From NCBI RefSeq assembly GCF_000015165.1, contig NC_009485.1, positions 2,644,001 through 2,708,000 on the forward strand: DNA of 64,000 bases. Reading direction: 5' to 3'. Made by a program: the position numbers and the translations under genes. The notes under the pieces are model-generated. The model did not search any database and was not told where the DNA came from. It saw only the letters and a list, made by a program, of their open reading frames with translations. Below, piece by piece: positions 27,553 through 36,459 of the stretch. The stretch comes from Bradyrhizobium sp. BTAi1. GTDB taxonomy: Bacteria > Pseudomonadota > Alphaproteobacteria > Rhizobiales > Xanthobacteraceae. The first letter of the stretch is position 1; every line of letters begins with the position of its first letter.

Positions 27553-28554
27553 ATGAAGCGCCTGTTGTTGTCGTCGATCCTCGCGTCGCTCTCGATCGTG
27601 CTGCCATCGGCCCGGTCGAAGGAGCCGCTCCAACTCGTCGCGGAGGAGTTTCGCGTGGCTTCCGCCGCTCCTGGCGTCCAGCTCTTCCTGCGCAACAAGC
27701 GGCCGAAGGAGCTCGGCCGGTTCGACTCCTCTCGCACGGTGCTCTATGTCCATGGTGCGACCCAGCCGTCTGAAACCGTGTTCGACCTGCCGGTCGGGCA
27801 GGGATCCTGGGCCGACTTCATCGCGTCACAGGGCTACGACGTCTGGCTGGTCGACGTCCGCGGCTATGGCGGCTCGACCGCTCCGGCCGACCAGTCGAAG
27901 CCGTTTGCGACGACCCGGGATGCGGTCGAAGATCTCGGGGCGGCGATCGATTTCATCCTGTCCCGGCGTTCGCTTGCCAAGCTGCAACTGATCGGATGGT
28001 CGTGGGGAACGCTGATCGCCGGCAGCTACGCGGCGGAACGACCGGATCGCGTGGCCGGCCTCGTGCTGCTCGCACCGCCCTGGCTCTCGTCGGCGGGCGG
28101 CAAGAGGCCGGAAGCGGCGTGGCAGGAATGGACCGTCGACGGCGCGCTCAAGCGGCTTCAGACAGGCGTGCCCGACGGGCAGGCCGAAGCGATCTTTCCG
28201 CCGTCCTGGAAGGCGATCTGGGAGCAGGCCCTTCTTGCCAGCCAGCCGGACGCCAAGGCGCACACGCCGCCACGGTTCCGCTCGCCGACCGGCGTCCTGG
28301 TCGACGGTGCCGAATATTGGAACGTCGACAAGGCGATCTATGATCCAGGCAAGATCACCGCGCCGACGCTGATCATTCGCGGTGCGTGGGACGAATTGAC
28401 GCCGCTCAGCCAGTCCCAGGCGCTGTTCGCGCTGCTGCGCAACGCTCCCGTGCGTCATCTGATCGAGATCCCGCGCGCCACCCATTTCATCGAGGTCGAG
28501 ACTGGCCGCGATGTTCTGTTTCGCGAGGTCCAGAGCTTCCTGGATCGGAACTGA
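27553..28554 (+). CDS. Secreted alpha/beta-hydrolase
   Basis: This 333-residue protein starts with a Sec-like signal (MKRLLLSSILASLSIVLPSA). I chose the ATG at 27553 because it follows AAAGAGGTTGGC and begins the signal; the frame is open for 48 codons upstream without features. The hydrolase core shows VLYVHGATQPSE (oxyanion region), the nucleophile elbow GWSWG, the acid in RGAWDELTPLS and the histidine in ATHFIEVE. It likely acts in the periplasm as an esterase or lipase-like enzyme; the substrate is unknown. It follows the importer genes and may process an ester before uptake. Confidence 0.8.
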   Translation: MKRLLLSSILASLSIVLPSARSKEPLQLVAEEFRVASAAPGVQLFLRNKRPKELGRFDSSRTVLYVHGATQPSETVFDLPVGQGSWADFIASQGYDVWLVDVRGYGGSTAPADQSKPFATTRDAVEDLGAAIDFILSRRSLAKLQLIGWSWGTLIAGSYAAERPDRVAGLVLLAPPWLSSAGGKRPEAAWQEWTVDGALKRLQTGVPDGQAEAIFPPSWKAIWEQALLASQPDAKAHTPPRFRSPTGVLVDGAEYWNVDKAIYDPGKITAPTLIIRGAWDELTPLSQSQALFALLRNAPVRHLIEIPRATHFIEVETGRDVLFREVQSFLDRN

Positions 28555-28677
28555 CGCAACGGGAGACGCCCGCGTCGCCTCCGGGAGCGCAGCCGTTGCT
28601 GGACCTCGACGATCTTTGGAAAGATTATCCAGTAACGTGCATTTAGCATGTTGATGCTCATGACGGTCGGGCTGACT

Positions 28678-28710
28678 CGCCCCTGAGCGACCGATTCGCT
28701 GAGAGGGGCG
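28678..28710 (+). promoter_or_regulatory. Hairpin masking a ribosome binding site
   Basis: CGCCCCT (28678-28684) pairs with AGGGGCG (28704-28710), and inside it AGCG (28686-28689) pairs with CGCT (28697-28700). The 3' arm contains the purine-rich ribosome site directly in front of the GTG at 28711, so the fold would block translation unless melted or unwound. This resembles the logic of RNA thermometers, but it could also be a simple terminator of the upstream hydrolase gene. Confidence 0.35.
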
Positions 28711-28980
28711 GTGTCAGAGCCTGTCAATGCGGAAGGAACGAGCGTGGATTTCTCAATGAGCGCGACCGTGAGCCAAGGATCACCAGGAGAGAATGATCGA
28801 GTCTGGACAGCCACGGCCAAACATAAGCTCAAGGGATTGGCGAAGCAGAATGTGCCGATCGACAAGATCGCGCGAACGTTGAAGCGCAGCGTTGCTTCGA
28901 CAGAAGCCATGATTGCCAAGCTGGGAGTCTCGCCTCCAGCCTCCGATCGGTCACGATCCCAGCCGGTCGTGGGCGTCTGA
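28711..28980 (+). CDS. Small helix-turn-helix-like protein of unknown function
   Basis: This 89-residue protein carries a W-x(8)-L-x2-LA-x7-IA-x2-L-x-RS motif: VWTATAKHKLKGLAKQ followed by PIDKIARTLKRS and a final helix ending AKLGVS. This is the layout of small SANT/GcrA-like DNA-binding proteins that I recall as common in Bradyrhizobium. The GTG at 28711 has a purine-rich ribosome site within a hairpin; an ATG at 28756 would give a 74-residue form that keeps the motif. It stands alone between the hydrolase and a convergent binding-protein gene. DNA binding is inferred only. Confidence 0.55.
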   Translation: MSEPVNAEGTSVDFSMSATVSQGSPGENDRVWTATAKHKLKGLAKQNVPIDKIARTLKRSVASTEAMIAKLGVSPPASDRSRSQPVVGV

Positions 28981-29100
28981 CGGTCAGCGATCCCGGCCCG
29001 AACTGACGCCGGGAACCATGGCGAATCTGGCGCGGCCGCGGGGAGCGAGTCTCCCCATCGGCTTCGTCAGGTCAGGTCTTGCTTCGGCCTGTCGTCGCGC

Positions 29101-30675
29101 CTATTTGTCCCTGCCGGTCAGATAGAGGCTGGAGAAGCTGCCGGAAATCCCGCTCGCGTCGACGACAGCGTCGACCACGCTCTTGTTCAGAATCGAAAAA
29201 TTGTCATCCGAGATCAGGTTTAGGTCCGGCAGGTCGTGCGCCACGATCGCCTGGAATTTCGCGAGGAATTGCTTGCGAAGCGCTGGATCGTTTTCGATCG
29301 CAGCGGCTTCCAGCAGGCGATCGACCTCGTCGTTGCGGTAGTGCGATCCGTTGGAGAAGGGGACGCCCGGCTTGAAATTCTTCGACCAGTACAGCCGCTG
29401 CACCCCGACCGTCGGATCGAAGGTGTTGGTCATGGAATTGGTCGTGAAGGCAAAGTCGCGGTCGCTATAGACTCGCCTGACATAGCTGGCGAAGTCCTGC
29501 GTCCGCACCGTGATTTCGATCCCGATCTTCGACAGTGCCTGCTTGACATAGTCGGCGGTGCGCCGGTCGCCGTCCGATGCGGGGCGGAAATCATGTGGCA
29601 GGCGGAATCGGATGCCGTCGGTGCCGCGCTTGTAGCCAGCTTCGTCGAGCAGCGCCTCGGCCTTTTTCAGGTCGAGCGGATAGCTCGGCAGGTCCTTGAC
29701 ATGGAATGGCGCGAGGTCCGGGCTGATCGGACCGGAGACGATCTGACCGTGGCCGTACCAGACGATGTCGCGGATGAACTGCTTGTCGATGGCGTGCGCG
29801 ATGGCCTGGCGGACGCGCAGATCGGCAAGGATGGGATTGTCGAGATTGAATTCGAGCCGCTTCACGCCGGAATTGAAGATCGTGCCTTTGCGCTCGATGG
29901 CGATATGCGGCAGCGCCGCGATGCGATCGATCTCGCTCAGCGGGATGACGGTGCCGTCGGCGAGATCCGCCTCACCGGTCTCTATTGCGACAGCGCGCGC
30001 GGCGGAATCATTGACGAAGCGGTACACGATGCGGTCGAGGTAAGGCTTGCCGGCATCCCAATAGTCGGGATTGCGCTCGAGGATCAGGTGGCTGCCGTGA
30101 ACCAGCTCGACGAAGCGAAATGGCCCCGTGCCGATCGGTGCGTTGTTGCGCGGATTGGTATCGGCCTTGCGCCCGTCATAGAGATGCTTCGGGACGATCG
30201 GCGATTCCTGGGCGTCGAGCGCATTCAGCAGATAGGGCGCTGGCTTGCTCAGATGCAGCACCAGGGTCAGATCGTCCGGCGTGTCAGCACTTGCGACGTT
30301 GGCAAAGGTGATGCGGCCGCGCGGATGAATTTCCTTTAGCAGAAGAATCGAGAACGCGGCGTCGGCAGCAGTAAACGGCTTACCGTCATGCCATTTCACT
30401 CCCGGGCGCAGCGTAAACGTGTAGGTCAGACCGTCCTCGCTGACGCGCCAGGCCGTGGCGAGGCCGGGGCGGGGTGTCAGGTCGAACCCGTAGGTGAGCA
30501 GGCCTTCGGTGATCTTGGGGCTGATCTGGCGCACGCCGTCGGTCGTGAATGCGACCAGCATGGCCGGCTGTACCGCCAGCAGATAGTTCAACGTGCCGCC
30601 GCGAATCGGAGATTCTGTGGCTGAGAGACCGGTCGCCGCGATGAGTAGCAGCAGGGCGGACAGAAGGCGTTGCAT
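29101..30675 (-). CDS. Family 5 extracellular solute-binding protein, without adjacent permease
   Basis: This 524-residue periplasmic binding protein has a Sec signal (MQRLLSALLLLIAATGLSA) and the family 5 motifs FTLRPGVKWHDGKPFTAADA and NAPIGTGPFRFVELVHGSHL. The ATG at 30675 has GAGGA at the correct distance. It closely resembles the protein at 32182-33789, sharing VGVQRLYWSKNFKPGVPFSN exactly, and more distantly the one at 12483. No permease or ATPase is attached; it may use the GsiA-D-type importer at 10595-15967. An acyl-CoA-dehydrogenase-like gene lies upstream on the same strand, 297 bases away. Confidence 0.86.
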   Translation of the reverse strand: MQRLLSALLLLIAATGLSATESPIRGGTLNYLLAVQPAMLVAFTTDGVRQISPKITEGLLTYGFDLTPRPGLATAWRVSEDGLTYTFTLRPGVKWHDGKPFTAADAAFSILLLKEIHPRGRITFANVASADTPDDLTLVLHLSKPAPYLLNALDAQESPIVPKHLYDGRKADTNPRNNAPIGTGPFRFVELVHGSHLILERNPDYWDAGKPYLDRIVYRFVNDSAARAVAIETGEADLADGTVIPLSEIDRIAALPHIAIERKGTIFNSGVKRLEFNLDNPILADLRVRQAIAHAIDKQFIRDIVWYGHGQIVSGPISPDLAPFHVKDLPSYPLDLKKAEALLDEAGYKRGTDGIRFRLPHDFRPASDGDRRTADYVKQALSKIGIEITVRTQDFASYVRRVYSDRDFAFTTNSMTNTFDPTVGVQRLYWSKNFKPGVPFSNGSHYRNDEVDRLLEAAAIENDPALRKQFLAKFQAIVAHDLPDLNLISDDNFSILNKSVVDAVVDASGISGSFSSLYLTGRDK

Positions 30676-30846
30676 CCGAGATCCTCGCGTGTCTATCCGG
30701 CGTTCCCATGCACGTGCGCAATGGGCGCCGGCGCCGCGTATCGCGCGTTGTGCGATGGAATGCCGATCCTGCCAAGCGTCCTCGCGACGCGTGAGGTCCT
30801 CCTCATTGGCAGCTCGAGGCTAGAATCGTGATCACCTAAAGTCGAT

Positions 30847-30860
30847 AGAATGTGTATTCT
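30847..30860. promoter_or_regulatory. Inverted repeat AGAAT-N4-ATTCT, possible operator
   Basis: AGAAT (30847-30851) and ATTCT (30856-30860) form a perfect inverted repeat in an AT-rich patch, about 170 bases upstream of the minus-strand binding protein. The 297-base gap around it (30676-30972) otherwise shows nothing recognisable and presumably holds that gene's promoter. Confidence 0.2.
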
Positions 30861-30972
30861 TTTTGTCGCGTGGGCAGAGATGGTCGTTGCACGCGGTCGG
30901 CGCTCGACGATCGAGTTGGCTGATGACGCGTCGCTAACGCCATCCGCCGGTCGAATCAAGGCATGGAGTCCG

Positions 30973-32169
30973 TCATGTTGAAGCGGTTCGAGTCTTGACG
31001 GCCCGGCTAATCGCCGCCCTGGCAGCCGCGGCACGCACCAGCGGTCCGGTCGGCGCGTGGGTGCGTCCGCAAATGACGTTGCGGTGGTGACGTTCGAGGG
31101 CGTGGTTGCGTGACACGCCGGCGTTGCCGGCGATCGTCAGGGCGAGGTCGACCACCCGAATGGCGTTTTCGATGACGGCATGGCGGACGGCGCCGCTGTC
31201 GGGCCCGATCGGCACGTCCTCGTCAAAGTCGCGAGCCACCGAGTTCAACAGTCGCTCGTTGCTGATCAGCAGAACCTCGATCGCGCCCAGTTCGTCCTGA
31301 ATTCGCGGCAGCGACGACAACGGCTCCTTGAGGTCACCGGGCCTGAAGTCGAGGGCAAAGGCCAGCACGTCATCGCGCGCGGCCAGGGCGATACCGTGAT
31401 AGACGGCGCCGATCAGCAGCATGAACCAGGCCGTCTGCTGCTCGTCGCGCCTGATGCCCTCCGAGGCCGGGGCAAGGTCGAGCACGTCGGCGTGCGGGAC
31501 AGCGATGTCGCGGAAGGTGACGTCGTGGCTGCCGGTCGCGCGCATGCCGACCGTGTCCCAGGTCCTTTCGATATGAATCCCCGGACTGAGATGCGACACC
31601 ACGAAGGAGCCGATCCGCGGCTGGGGCTCGTCAGTGACCGCCAGGACAATGAACCATGCGAGGCCCTCGCAGCCTGTTGCAAATGTCTTGCGGCCGGTCA
31701 AACGCCACCCGGTCTCTGTTCGGCGCGCGATGGTGCGCGGCAGCGTGCCGTAGGACGGAGATCCTGCTCCGGGTTCGACCTGCAGCGCATTGACGAGGGC
31801 CGGTCCGCACAGGCTGTCGCGAACGAGCTGCCTTGCGAGATGATCCGGCCAACGACGGCTGTAGCGGATCGCTGCGTGATTGAGATAGTGCATCGCCACG
31901 ATCAAGGCGGTCGAAGGCTCGCCGCGCGCGATCTCCGAGATGATGTCGCGCGCCAGCCTGAGGCCGGCGCCATGTCCGCCGTGCTCGCGTCCGATCACGA
32001 GGTTCAACAGACCGGCCGCACTGAGAGCCTCGATATTGGCGCGCGGAAACGCACCGGAACGATCGAGCTCGGCAGCCGATCCGCTGAACAGGTGCGCCAG
32101 CCGCCGCGCCTCATCACGCGGATCGGGGCGCGCGGCTGCCGGTCGATCGAGATCGAGAGCGTCGGTCAT
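30973..32169 (-). CDS. Acyl-CoA dehydrogenase-like flavoprotein
   Basis: This 398-residue protein has the acyl-CoA dehydrogenase fold: the N-terminal helical domain with EALSAAGLLNLVIGREHGG, the middle strand domain with GRKTFATGCEGLAWFIVLAV and ERTWDTVGMRATGSHDV, and a C-terminal helical domain ending in HHRNVICGRTHAPTGPLV. The final segment replaces the usual RDARVHTLHDP text of SfnB proteins, so this belongs to another subgroup, possibly a DszC-like monooxygenase. The ATG at 32169 has GGGAG 6 bases upstream. It lies 12 bases downstream of a binding-protein gene on the same strand, indicating co-transcription and an oxidative step on the imported compound. Confidence 0.8.
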   Translation of the reverse strand: MTDALDLDRPAAARPDPRDEARRLAHLFSGSAAELDRSGAFPRANIEALSAAGLLNLVIGREHGGHGAGLRLARDIISEIARGEPSTALIVAMHYLNHAAIRYSRRWPDHLARQLVRDSLCGPALVNALQVEPGAGSPSYGTLPRTIARRTETGWRLTGRKTFATGCEGLAWFIVLAVTDEPQPRIGSFVVSHLSPGIHIERTWDTVGMRATGSHDVTFRDIAVPHADVLDLAPASEGIRRDEQQTAWFMLLIGAVYHGIALAARDDVLAFALDFRPGDLKEPLSSLPRIQDELGAIEVLLISNERLLNSVARDFDEDVPIGPDSGAVRHAVIENAIRVVDLALTIAGNAGVSRNHALERHHRNVICGRTHAPTGPLVRAAAARAAISRAVKTRTAST

Positions 32170-32181
32170 CGGTCGCTCCCG

Positions 32182-33789
32182 CTATTTCACGAAATGGACG
32201 TCGGCGAGGTTGCCGCTGACGCCGTCGGCGCCGATCGTATGACCGTCGATGCTGCGACTGAAGATCGTGAATTCACCGGAGCTGAGGATGCCGAAATCCG
32301 GCAGGTCCTCGGCGAGAATCCGCTGGAACGCGACAAAATGGTCGTAGCGCTTCTTCGGGTCGAGTTCGGTCGCCGCCGTCTCGAGCAGACGGTCGACCTC
32401 GGGATTGGCATAGTGCGACCCATTGGAGAAGGGAACACCGGGCTTGAAGTTCTTCGACCAGTACAGCCGCTGCACGCCGACCGTCGGATCGAACAGATTG
32501 CTCATGCCGTTGAAGGTGAAATCGAAGTCGCGATCGGTGTAGACCCGCTTGGTGTAGCTCGGGAAGTCCTGCGCGCGCACCGTCACTTCGACGCCGATCC
32601 TGGACAGCGCCTGCTTGATGTAGTCGGCGCCCCGCCTGTAGAGGTCGCCGGAGGGGACGTAGTCGTGGGTCAGGCGGAAGCGCACGCCGTCGCTGCCGCG
32701 CCGGTAGCCGGCCTCGTCGAGCAGCCGTTCAGCTTCCTTGGGATCGAACGGATAGGTCTTGAGGTCGTCGACGTAGAACTTCGCCAGCGAGGCACTGATC
32801 GGGCCGACGATGATCCTGCCATAGCCATAGTTGACGACATCGCGGATCACCTTGCGGTCGATCGCATGCGCAAAGGCCCGGCGGACTCGCACATCCTTGA
32901 ACACCGGACGGTCGAGATTGAACTCTACGCGCGAGATCGTGTTGGTGTACTGATAGCCGTTGGTCTCGAAGCCGAGTCCGGGCAGAGCCTTCAACCGTTC
33001 GGCGTCGCTGAGTGGAATCGGCGAGTTCGGCGCAAGCTGGATCTCGCCGGTTTCGATGGCGGCCACGCGCGCAGCCGCGTCCGGAATGATGCGCACGATA
33101 AGACGGTCGATATAGGGCTTGCCGGCGTCCCAATAATTCGGATTTCTCTCGTAGAGAATATGGCTGCCGCGGACCCACTCCTTGAACACGAAGGGGCCGG
33201 TGCCGATTGGCGCGTTGTTGGCGGGATTGGCGTCGACCGGGCCGCCCTGCTCGTAGATGTGCTTCGGGACGATCGGTGACTCCGCGGCCGCGAAGGCGCT
33301 GAGCAGATAGGGCGCGGGCTTGGCGAGCGCCAGGATGACGGTCAGCGGATCAGGTGTGCGGATCTCCGACACATTGGCGAATGTCGAGCGTCCGCGGGGG
33401 TGGACCGACTTGAGCGCGGTGATCGAGAAGGCGACGTCGGCCGACGTGAAGTCCTTCCCATCGTGCCATTTCACGCCGGGGCGAAGCTTGAAGGCGTAGC
33501 TCAGGCCGTCCTCGGCGACGTCCCAGGACACCGCGAGCTGCGGTTTGGGCGTCAGATTGAAATCGTAGGTGAGCAGACCTTCCTGCACCTTGGCCGCGAC
33601 GATGACGGTGTTGTAGGCGGTGTGGGCGACGGCTGAGATCGTCGGCGGTTCGGCGGAGAGCAGCAGCGCGAGCGTGCCGCCGCGCCGAGGCTCGGCCGCG
33701 ATGGCCCGACCCGCGCCCGCTGTCGTCGTGAGCGCACCGGCCAAGCTCAAAAATTGACGCCGATTAGGCCTCATCATGGAAGCGGACAT
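32182..33789 (-). CDS. Family 5 extracellular solute-binding protein (Tat signal)
   Basis: This 535-residue periplasmic protein has a Tat-type leader, RPNRRQFLSLAGALTTTAGA followed by an AIAA cleavage region. The ATG at 33789 is chosen because a GGAG ribosome site precedes it and the leader begins there; the frame stays open 30 codons further without features. Family 5 motifs FKLRPGVKWHDGKDFTSADV and NAPIGTGPFVFKEWVRGSHI are present. It is a close paralogue of 29101-30675. No permease is adjacent. It is the first gene of a short operon with the acyl-CoA-dehydrogenase-like gene. Confidence 0.87.
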   Translation of the reverse strand: MSASMMRPNRRQFLSLAGALTTTAGAGRAIAAEPRRGGTLALLLSAEPPTISAVAHTAYNTVIVAAKVQEGLLTYDFNLTPKPQLAVSWDVAEDGLSYAFKLRPGVKWHDGKDFTSADVAFSITALKSVHPRGRSTFANVSEIRTPDPLTVILALAKPAPYLLSAFAAAESPIVPKHIYEQGGPVDANPANNAPIGTGPFVFKEWVRGSHILYERNPNYWDAGKPYIDRLIVRIIPDAAARVAAIETGEIQLAPNSPIPLSDAERLKALPGLGFETNGYQYTNTISRVEFNLDRPVFKDVRVRRAFAHAIDRKVIRDVVNYGYGRIIVGPISASLAKFYVDDLKTYPFDPKEAERLLDEAGYRRGSDGVRFRLTHDYVPSGDLYRRGADYIKQALSRIGVEVTVRAQDFPSYTKRVYTDRDFDFTFNGMSNLFDPTVGVQRLYWSKNFKPGVPFSNGSHYANPEVDRLLETAATELDPKKRYDHFVAFQRILAEDLPDFGILSSGEFTIFSRSIDGHTIGADGVSGNLADVHFVK

Positions 33790-34090
33790 TCGTTCTGCTC
33801 CGGAATTTGGAATGTTATTTAGTGAACACGTTAGATAGATTAACGCCACGAAAGCATTGGCAAAGGAAGCCGTCAACACGCTGCATCGGAGGTGACGATC
33901 GCAAAACGGCTGAACGCGCCAAGATCGTGCCGAGGTGATGAGCTGGCCTGCGATGGTTCCAGCGGAATGATGATCAGATCAGGCTGCAGATGTCAGGCAC
34001 AGCGGGTCTCTGGCAGGGCGGCTCGTGTGCGGGACGTCGGGCACCGTATGATGGCCCGACTGAGATAGATCCAACGAAGGGGTTGCCGGG
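33790..34090. other. Divergent promoter region between binding protein and rhodanese genes
   Basis: This 301-base gap lies between divergent genes. Around 33800-33850 it is AT-rich and contains the inverted repeat listed next; the half nearer the rhodanese gene is GC-rich with no feature I can name. No small gene is evident. Confidence 0.45.
33829..33845. promoter_or_regulatory. Inverted repeat CGTTA-N7-TAACG, candidate operator
   Basis: CGTTA (33829-33833) and TAACG (33841-33845) are perfect inverted arms separated by GATAGAT, 40 bases upstream of the minus-strand binding-protein start and inside a divergent promoter region. A dimeric regulator could bind here; which one is unknown. Confidence 0.3.
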
Positions 34091-35176
34091 GTGAGTGAGC
34101 TCTTGATTGACGTCTCGACTTTCGTTGCGTGGCTGAAGGACCGCCAGGAGCTTGCGGTGATCGATCTGCGTGACGAGACAGCGTTCGACAAGGGAGCACC
34201 GCTCTATGCGACGAACATTCCGGCAGCGCGTCTCCTGGATGAGATCGGACGTTTCATTCCGCGCCAGTCCGTGCGCACGGTTCTGGTCGACGGCGGCGAT
34301 GGCCGGGCGCGCGAGCTGGCCGAGACTCTTCGCGAGAACGGCTGGCCATCCGTGACCGCGCTCGACGGCGGCGTCCCGGCATGGCTTGCTCAGACCGACC
34401 AGGAGAGACCGACCTTCGATACGTCCGGCGTGACGTTTGCGCTGCGCATTCGTGATGAGAAATCGACGCCGGTTCTGAGCGTTCCGGAGCTCGCAAAGCT
34501 GCAGGCGGCCGGTCAGGATCTCGTCGTTCTCGACAGCCGGACGGCGGAAGAGTTCGCGATCGCGCACGTGCCCGGTGCAATCAGCGTTCCCGGCGCCGAA
34601 CTCGTGCTCCGGTTTGAGGATGTCGTTCCTTCGGCCGATACGTTGGTTGTCGTTTCCTGTGCCGGGCTGCCGCGCGCCATCATCGGCGCCCAGAGCCTGA
34701 TCGATGCCGGTGTTCCCAATCGTGTCGTCTATCTCGACGACGGCACCAGGGCCTGGCGCGAGGCGGGGTTTGAGCTCGAGACAGGCATTACCGCGCCATC
34801 GGGCTCGGTGAGTGCTCCTTCGCGCGTTGCGGCCGAACATCGGATCGCCCGGTTTTCAGACCGCATTCCCGAAATCGATCTCGAGACGGCGCGCCGCTGG
34901 CAGGCCGACTCGGGCCGGACGACCTATCTGCTCGATGTCAGGACGCCGGAGGAATTCGCCGGCAACCATCTTCCGGAAACGATATCGGCGCCTGGTGGAC
35001 AATTGCTCGGCGTGTCATTCCGGTCGATCGCCGTCCGCGGTGCGCGGGTCGTGCTCGTTGACGACCGTTCGGGCGTACGCGCGGCCACGACCGCGCATTG
35101 GCTGAAGCGGCGCGGCTTCGAGCTCGCCATCCTCAAGCACGATTTCCGCCTGGCACTGGTCCAGGCGGTGGCTTGA
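34091..35176 (+). CDS. Three-domain rhodanese-like sulfurtransferase
   Basis: This 361-residue cytoplasmic protein has three rhodanese-like modules, at about residues 1-105, 127-235 and 265-360. Only the middle one keeps a catalytic-loop cysteine, C190 in VVVSCAGLPRA; the first has VLVDGGDGRA and the third VLVDDRSGVRA in that position. Substrate-pocket motifs such as DSRTAEEFAIAHVPGAI and DVRTPEEFAGNHLPETI are intact. The GTG at 34091 follows GAAGGGG. It probably moves or detoxifies reduced sulfur (sulfite, persulfide) released by the oxygenases encoded nearby. Two-domain rhodaneses are common; three domains with a single active site is less usual. Confidence 0.82.
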   Translation: MSELLIDVSTFVAWLKDRQELAVIDLRDETAFDKGAPLYATNIPAARLLDEIGRFIPRQSVRTVLVDGGDGRARELAETLRENGWPSVTALDGGVPAWLAQTDQERPTFDTSGVTFALRIRDEKSTPVLSVPELAKLQAAGQDLVVLDSRTAEEFAIAHVPGAISVPGAELVLRFEDVVPSADTLVVVSCAGLPRAIIGAQSLIDAGVPNRVVYLDDGTRAWREAGFELETGITAPSGSVSAPSRVAAEHRIARFSDRIPEIDLETARRWQADSGRTTYLLDVRTPEEFAGNHLPETISAPGGQLLGVSFRSIAVRGARVVLVDDRSGVRAATTAHWLKRRGFELAILKHDFRLALVQAVA

Positions 35177-35200
35177 TCGCGGGCATCGTCGGAGCGGGCA

Positions 35201-36430
35201 ATGGCTCGGCAGTTAAGGATCGGGATCATCGGCGGTGGGCCGGGCGGGCTTGCGCTGGCGCAGGGCTTGAGGAAGGCCGGTCTCGATCCGGTCGTCTTCG
35301 AGAAGAATCGTGCGCGCTCCGACTATGTGCAGGGATTCCGCCTGCGGGTTCGCCGGCGTGGCCTGTCGGCGCTCGAGGCGTTGCTTCCGGAGGCGCTCTA
35401 TCAGGCTGTGTTGGATACCGCCGGACGGGCGCCGTCGGAAACGCTGCAGTTTGACGAGTTGCTGCGACCTCTCGATCTTCGGCAAGGCCCCGATCCGGCA
35501 GCGGACGATGCGCTGATCGAGATGTCCCTGAGCCGCATCACGCTGCGGCAGGTCCTGTTGACCGGGCTCGACGACATCATCGCCTATGGCAGGACGTTCG
35601 CCAGCTACACTGAGAACGCAGATGGGTCGGTCACGGCTCATTTCGAGGACCGCAGCTCCGAGGTGTTCGACGTGCTCGTCGGTGCCGACGGCGCCGGTTC
35701 GCGCGTGCGCGCGCAGCTGCTGCCCTCGGCGAGGCTCATCGACACCGGCGCGCGCCGCTTTGCCGGGAAGGTGACGTTCGCCGAAGCGGAGCGAGCGAGC
35801 CTCGCGCGCGTGCTGCAGGACTACAATGTGAATATCCGGCCGACGGCCGGCCGTACCTTGATGGTCACCAGCCATCGTGTCGATCCGGCGACGTTCGCGG
35901 CCCATGGGCTGATTGGCGCCAACGATCCCTCCCATGCCGGCCTGGCCGGACGTCACTTCGACAACACGGCCAGTTATGTCTGGTGGAACGTCGCGTTCTG
36001 GCGTGACGAGATCGCCGCTGATGCGACGCTCGAAGCTCTCGATGGTCGCGGCTTGCTCGAGCTGCTGCTGCGTCACAACGCGAACTGGCACCCCGAATTG
36101 TTGAAGCTGATCGAGATCACCGACCCCTCCACAGTCGCCGCACTGAAGGTGCGCTCGTCGGTCCCCGTGCCGCCATGGCCGACGCGACGCGTGACCTTGC
36201 TGGGTGACGCCATTCACAGCATGACCTATTTCCGGGCGCTCGGTGCCAACTCGGCGATCCACGATGCAGGGCTATTGGTGCCCGCCCTGGTGCAGATCGC
36301 GGCCGGCGCCCCGTTGATCGAGACGCTTGCGGCCTACGAGGCCGCCATGACCGCGCACGGCTTCGCCGCGGTAACGGACTCGCTGGCGGCGATGCAGCGT
36401 GCGCTCGGACCGAACAGCATTGCAGCCTGA
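35201..36430 (+). CDS. FAD-dependent monooxygenase (aromatic hydroxylase/PHBH-like)
   Basis: This 409-residue flavoprotein monooxygenase shows the Rossmann FAD motif GGGPGG at residues 11-16 (IGIIGGGPGGLALAQGL), the DG motif VLVGADGAGSRVR near residue 163 and the GD motif RVTLLGDAIHSM near residue 335. The family uses NAD(P)H and oxygen to hydroxylate aromatic or other compounds. The usual GD continuation P-x-x-G is changed: the text reads HSMTYFRALGANSAIHDA. The gene is 24 bases after the rhodanese and 29 bases before an LLM monooxygenase, indicating one operon. The substrate is unknown. Confidence 0.82.
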   Translation: MARQLRIGIIGGGPGGLALAQGLRKAGLDPVVFEKNRARSDYVQGFRLRVRRRGLSALEALLPEALYQAVLDTAGRAPSETLQFDELLRPLDLRQGPDPAADDALIEMSLSRITLRQVLLTGLDDIIAYGRTFASYTENADGSVTAHFEDRSSEVFDVLVGADGAGSRVRAQLLPSARLIDTGARRFAGKVTFAEAERASLARVLQDYNVNIRPTAGRTLMVTSHRVDPATFAAHGLIGANDPSHAGLAGRHFDNTASYVWWNVAFWRDEIAADATLEALDGRGLLELLLRHNANWHPELLKLIEITDPSTVAALKVRSSVPVPPWPTRRVTLLGDAIHSMTYFRALGANSAIHDAGLLVPALVQIAAGAPLIETLAAYEAAMTAHGFAAVTDSLAAMQRALGPNSIAA

Positions 36431-36459
36431 ATGTTTCTCGAGGATCTGGAGACTGACCC

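Noticed and set aside
33917..33932. Possible sigma-54 site on the minus strand (CGGCACG-N4-TGGCG) upstream of the receptor at 32182-33789
   Set aside because: GG and GC spacing is right but the -12 element is weak and it lies about 115 bases from the start; chance matches are frequent in this composition.
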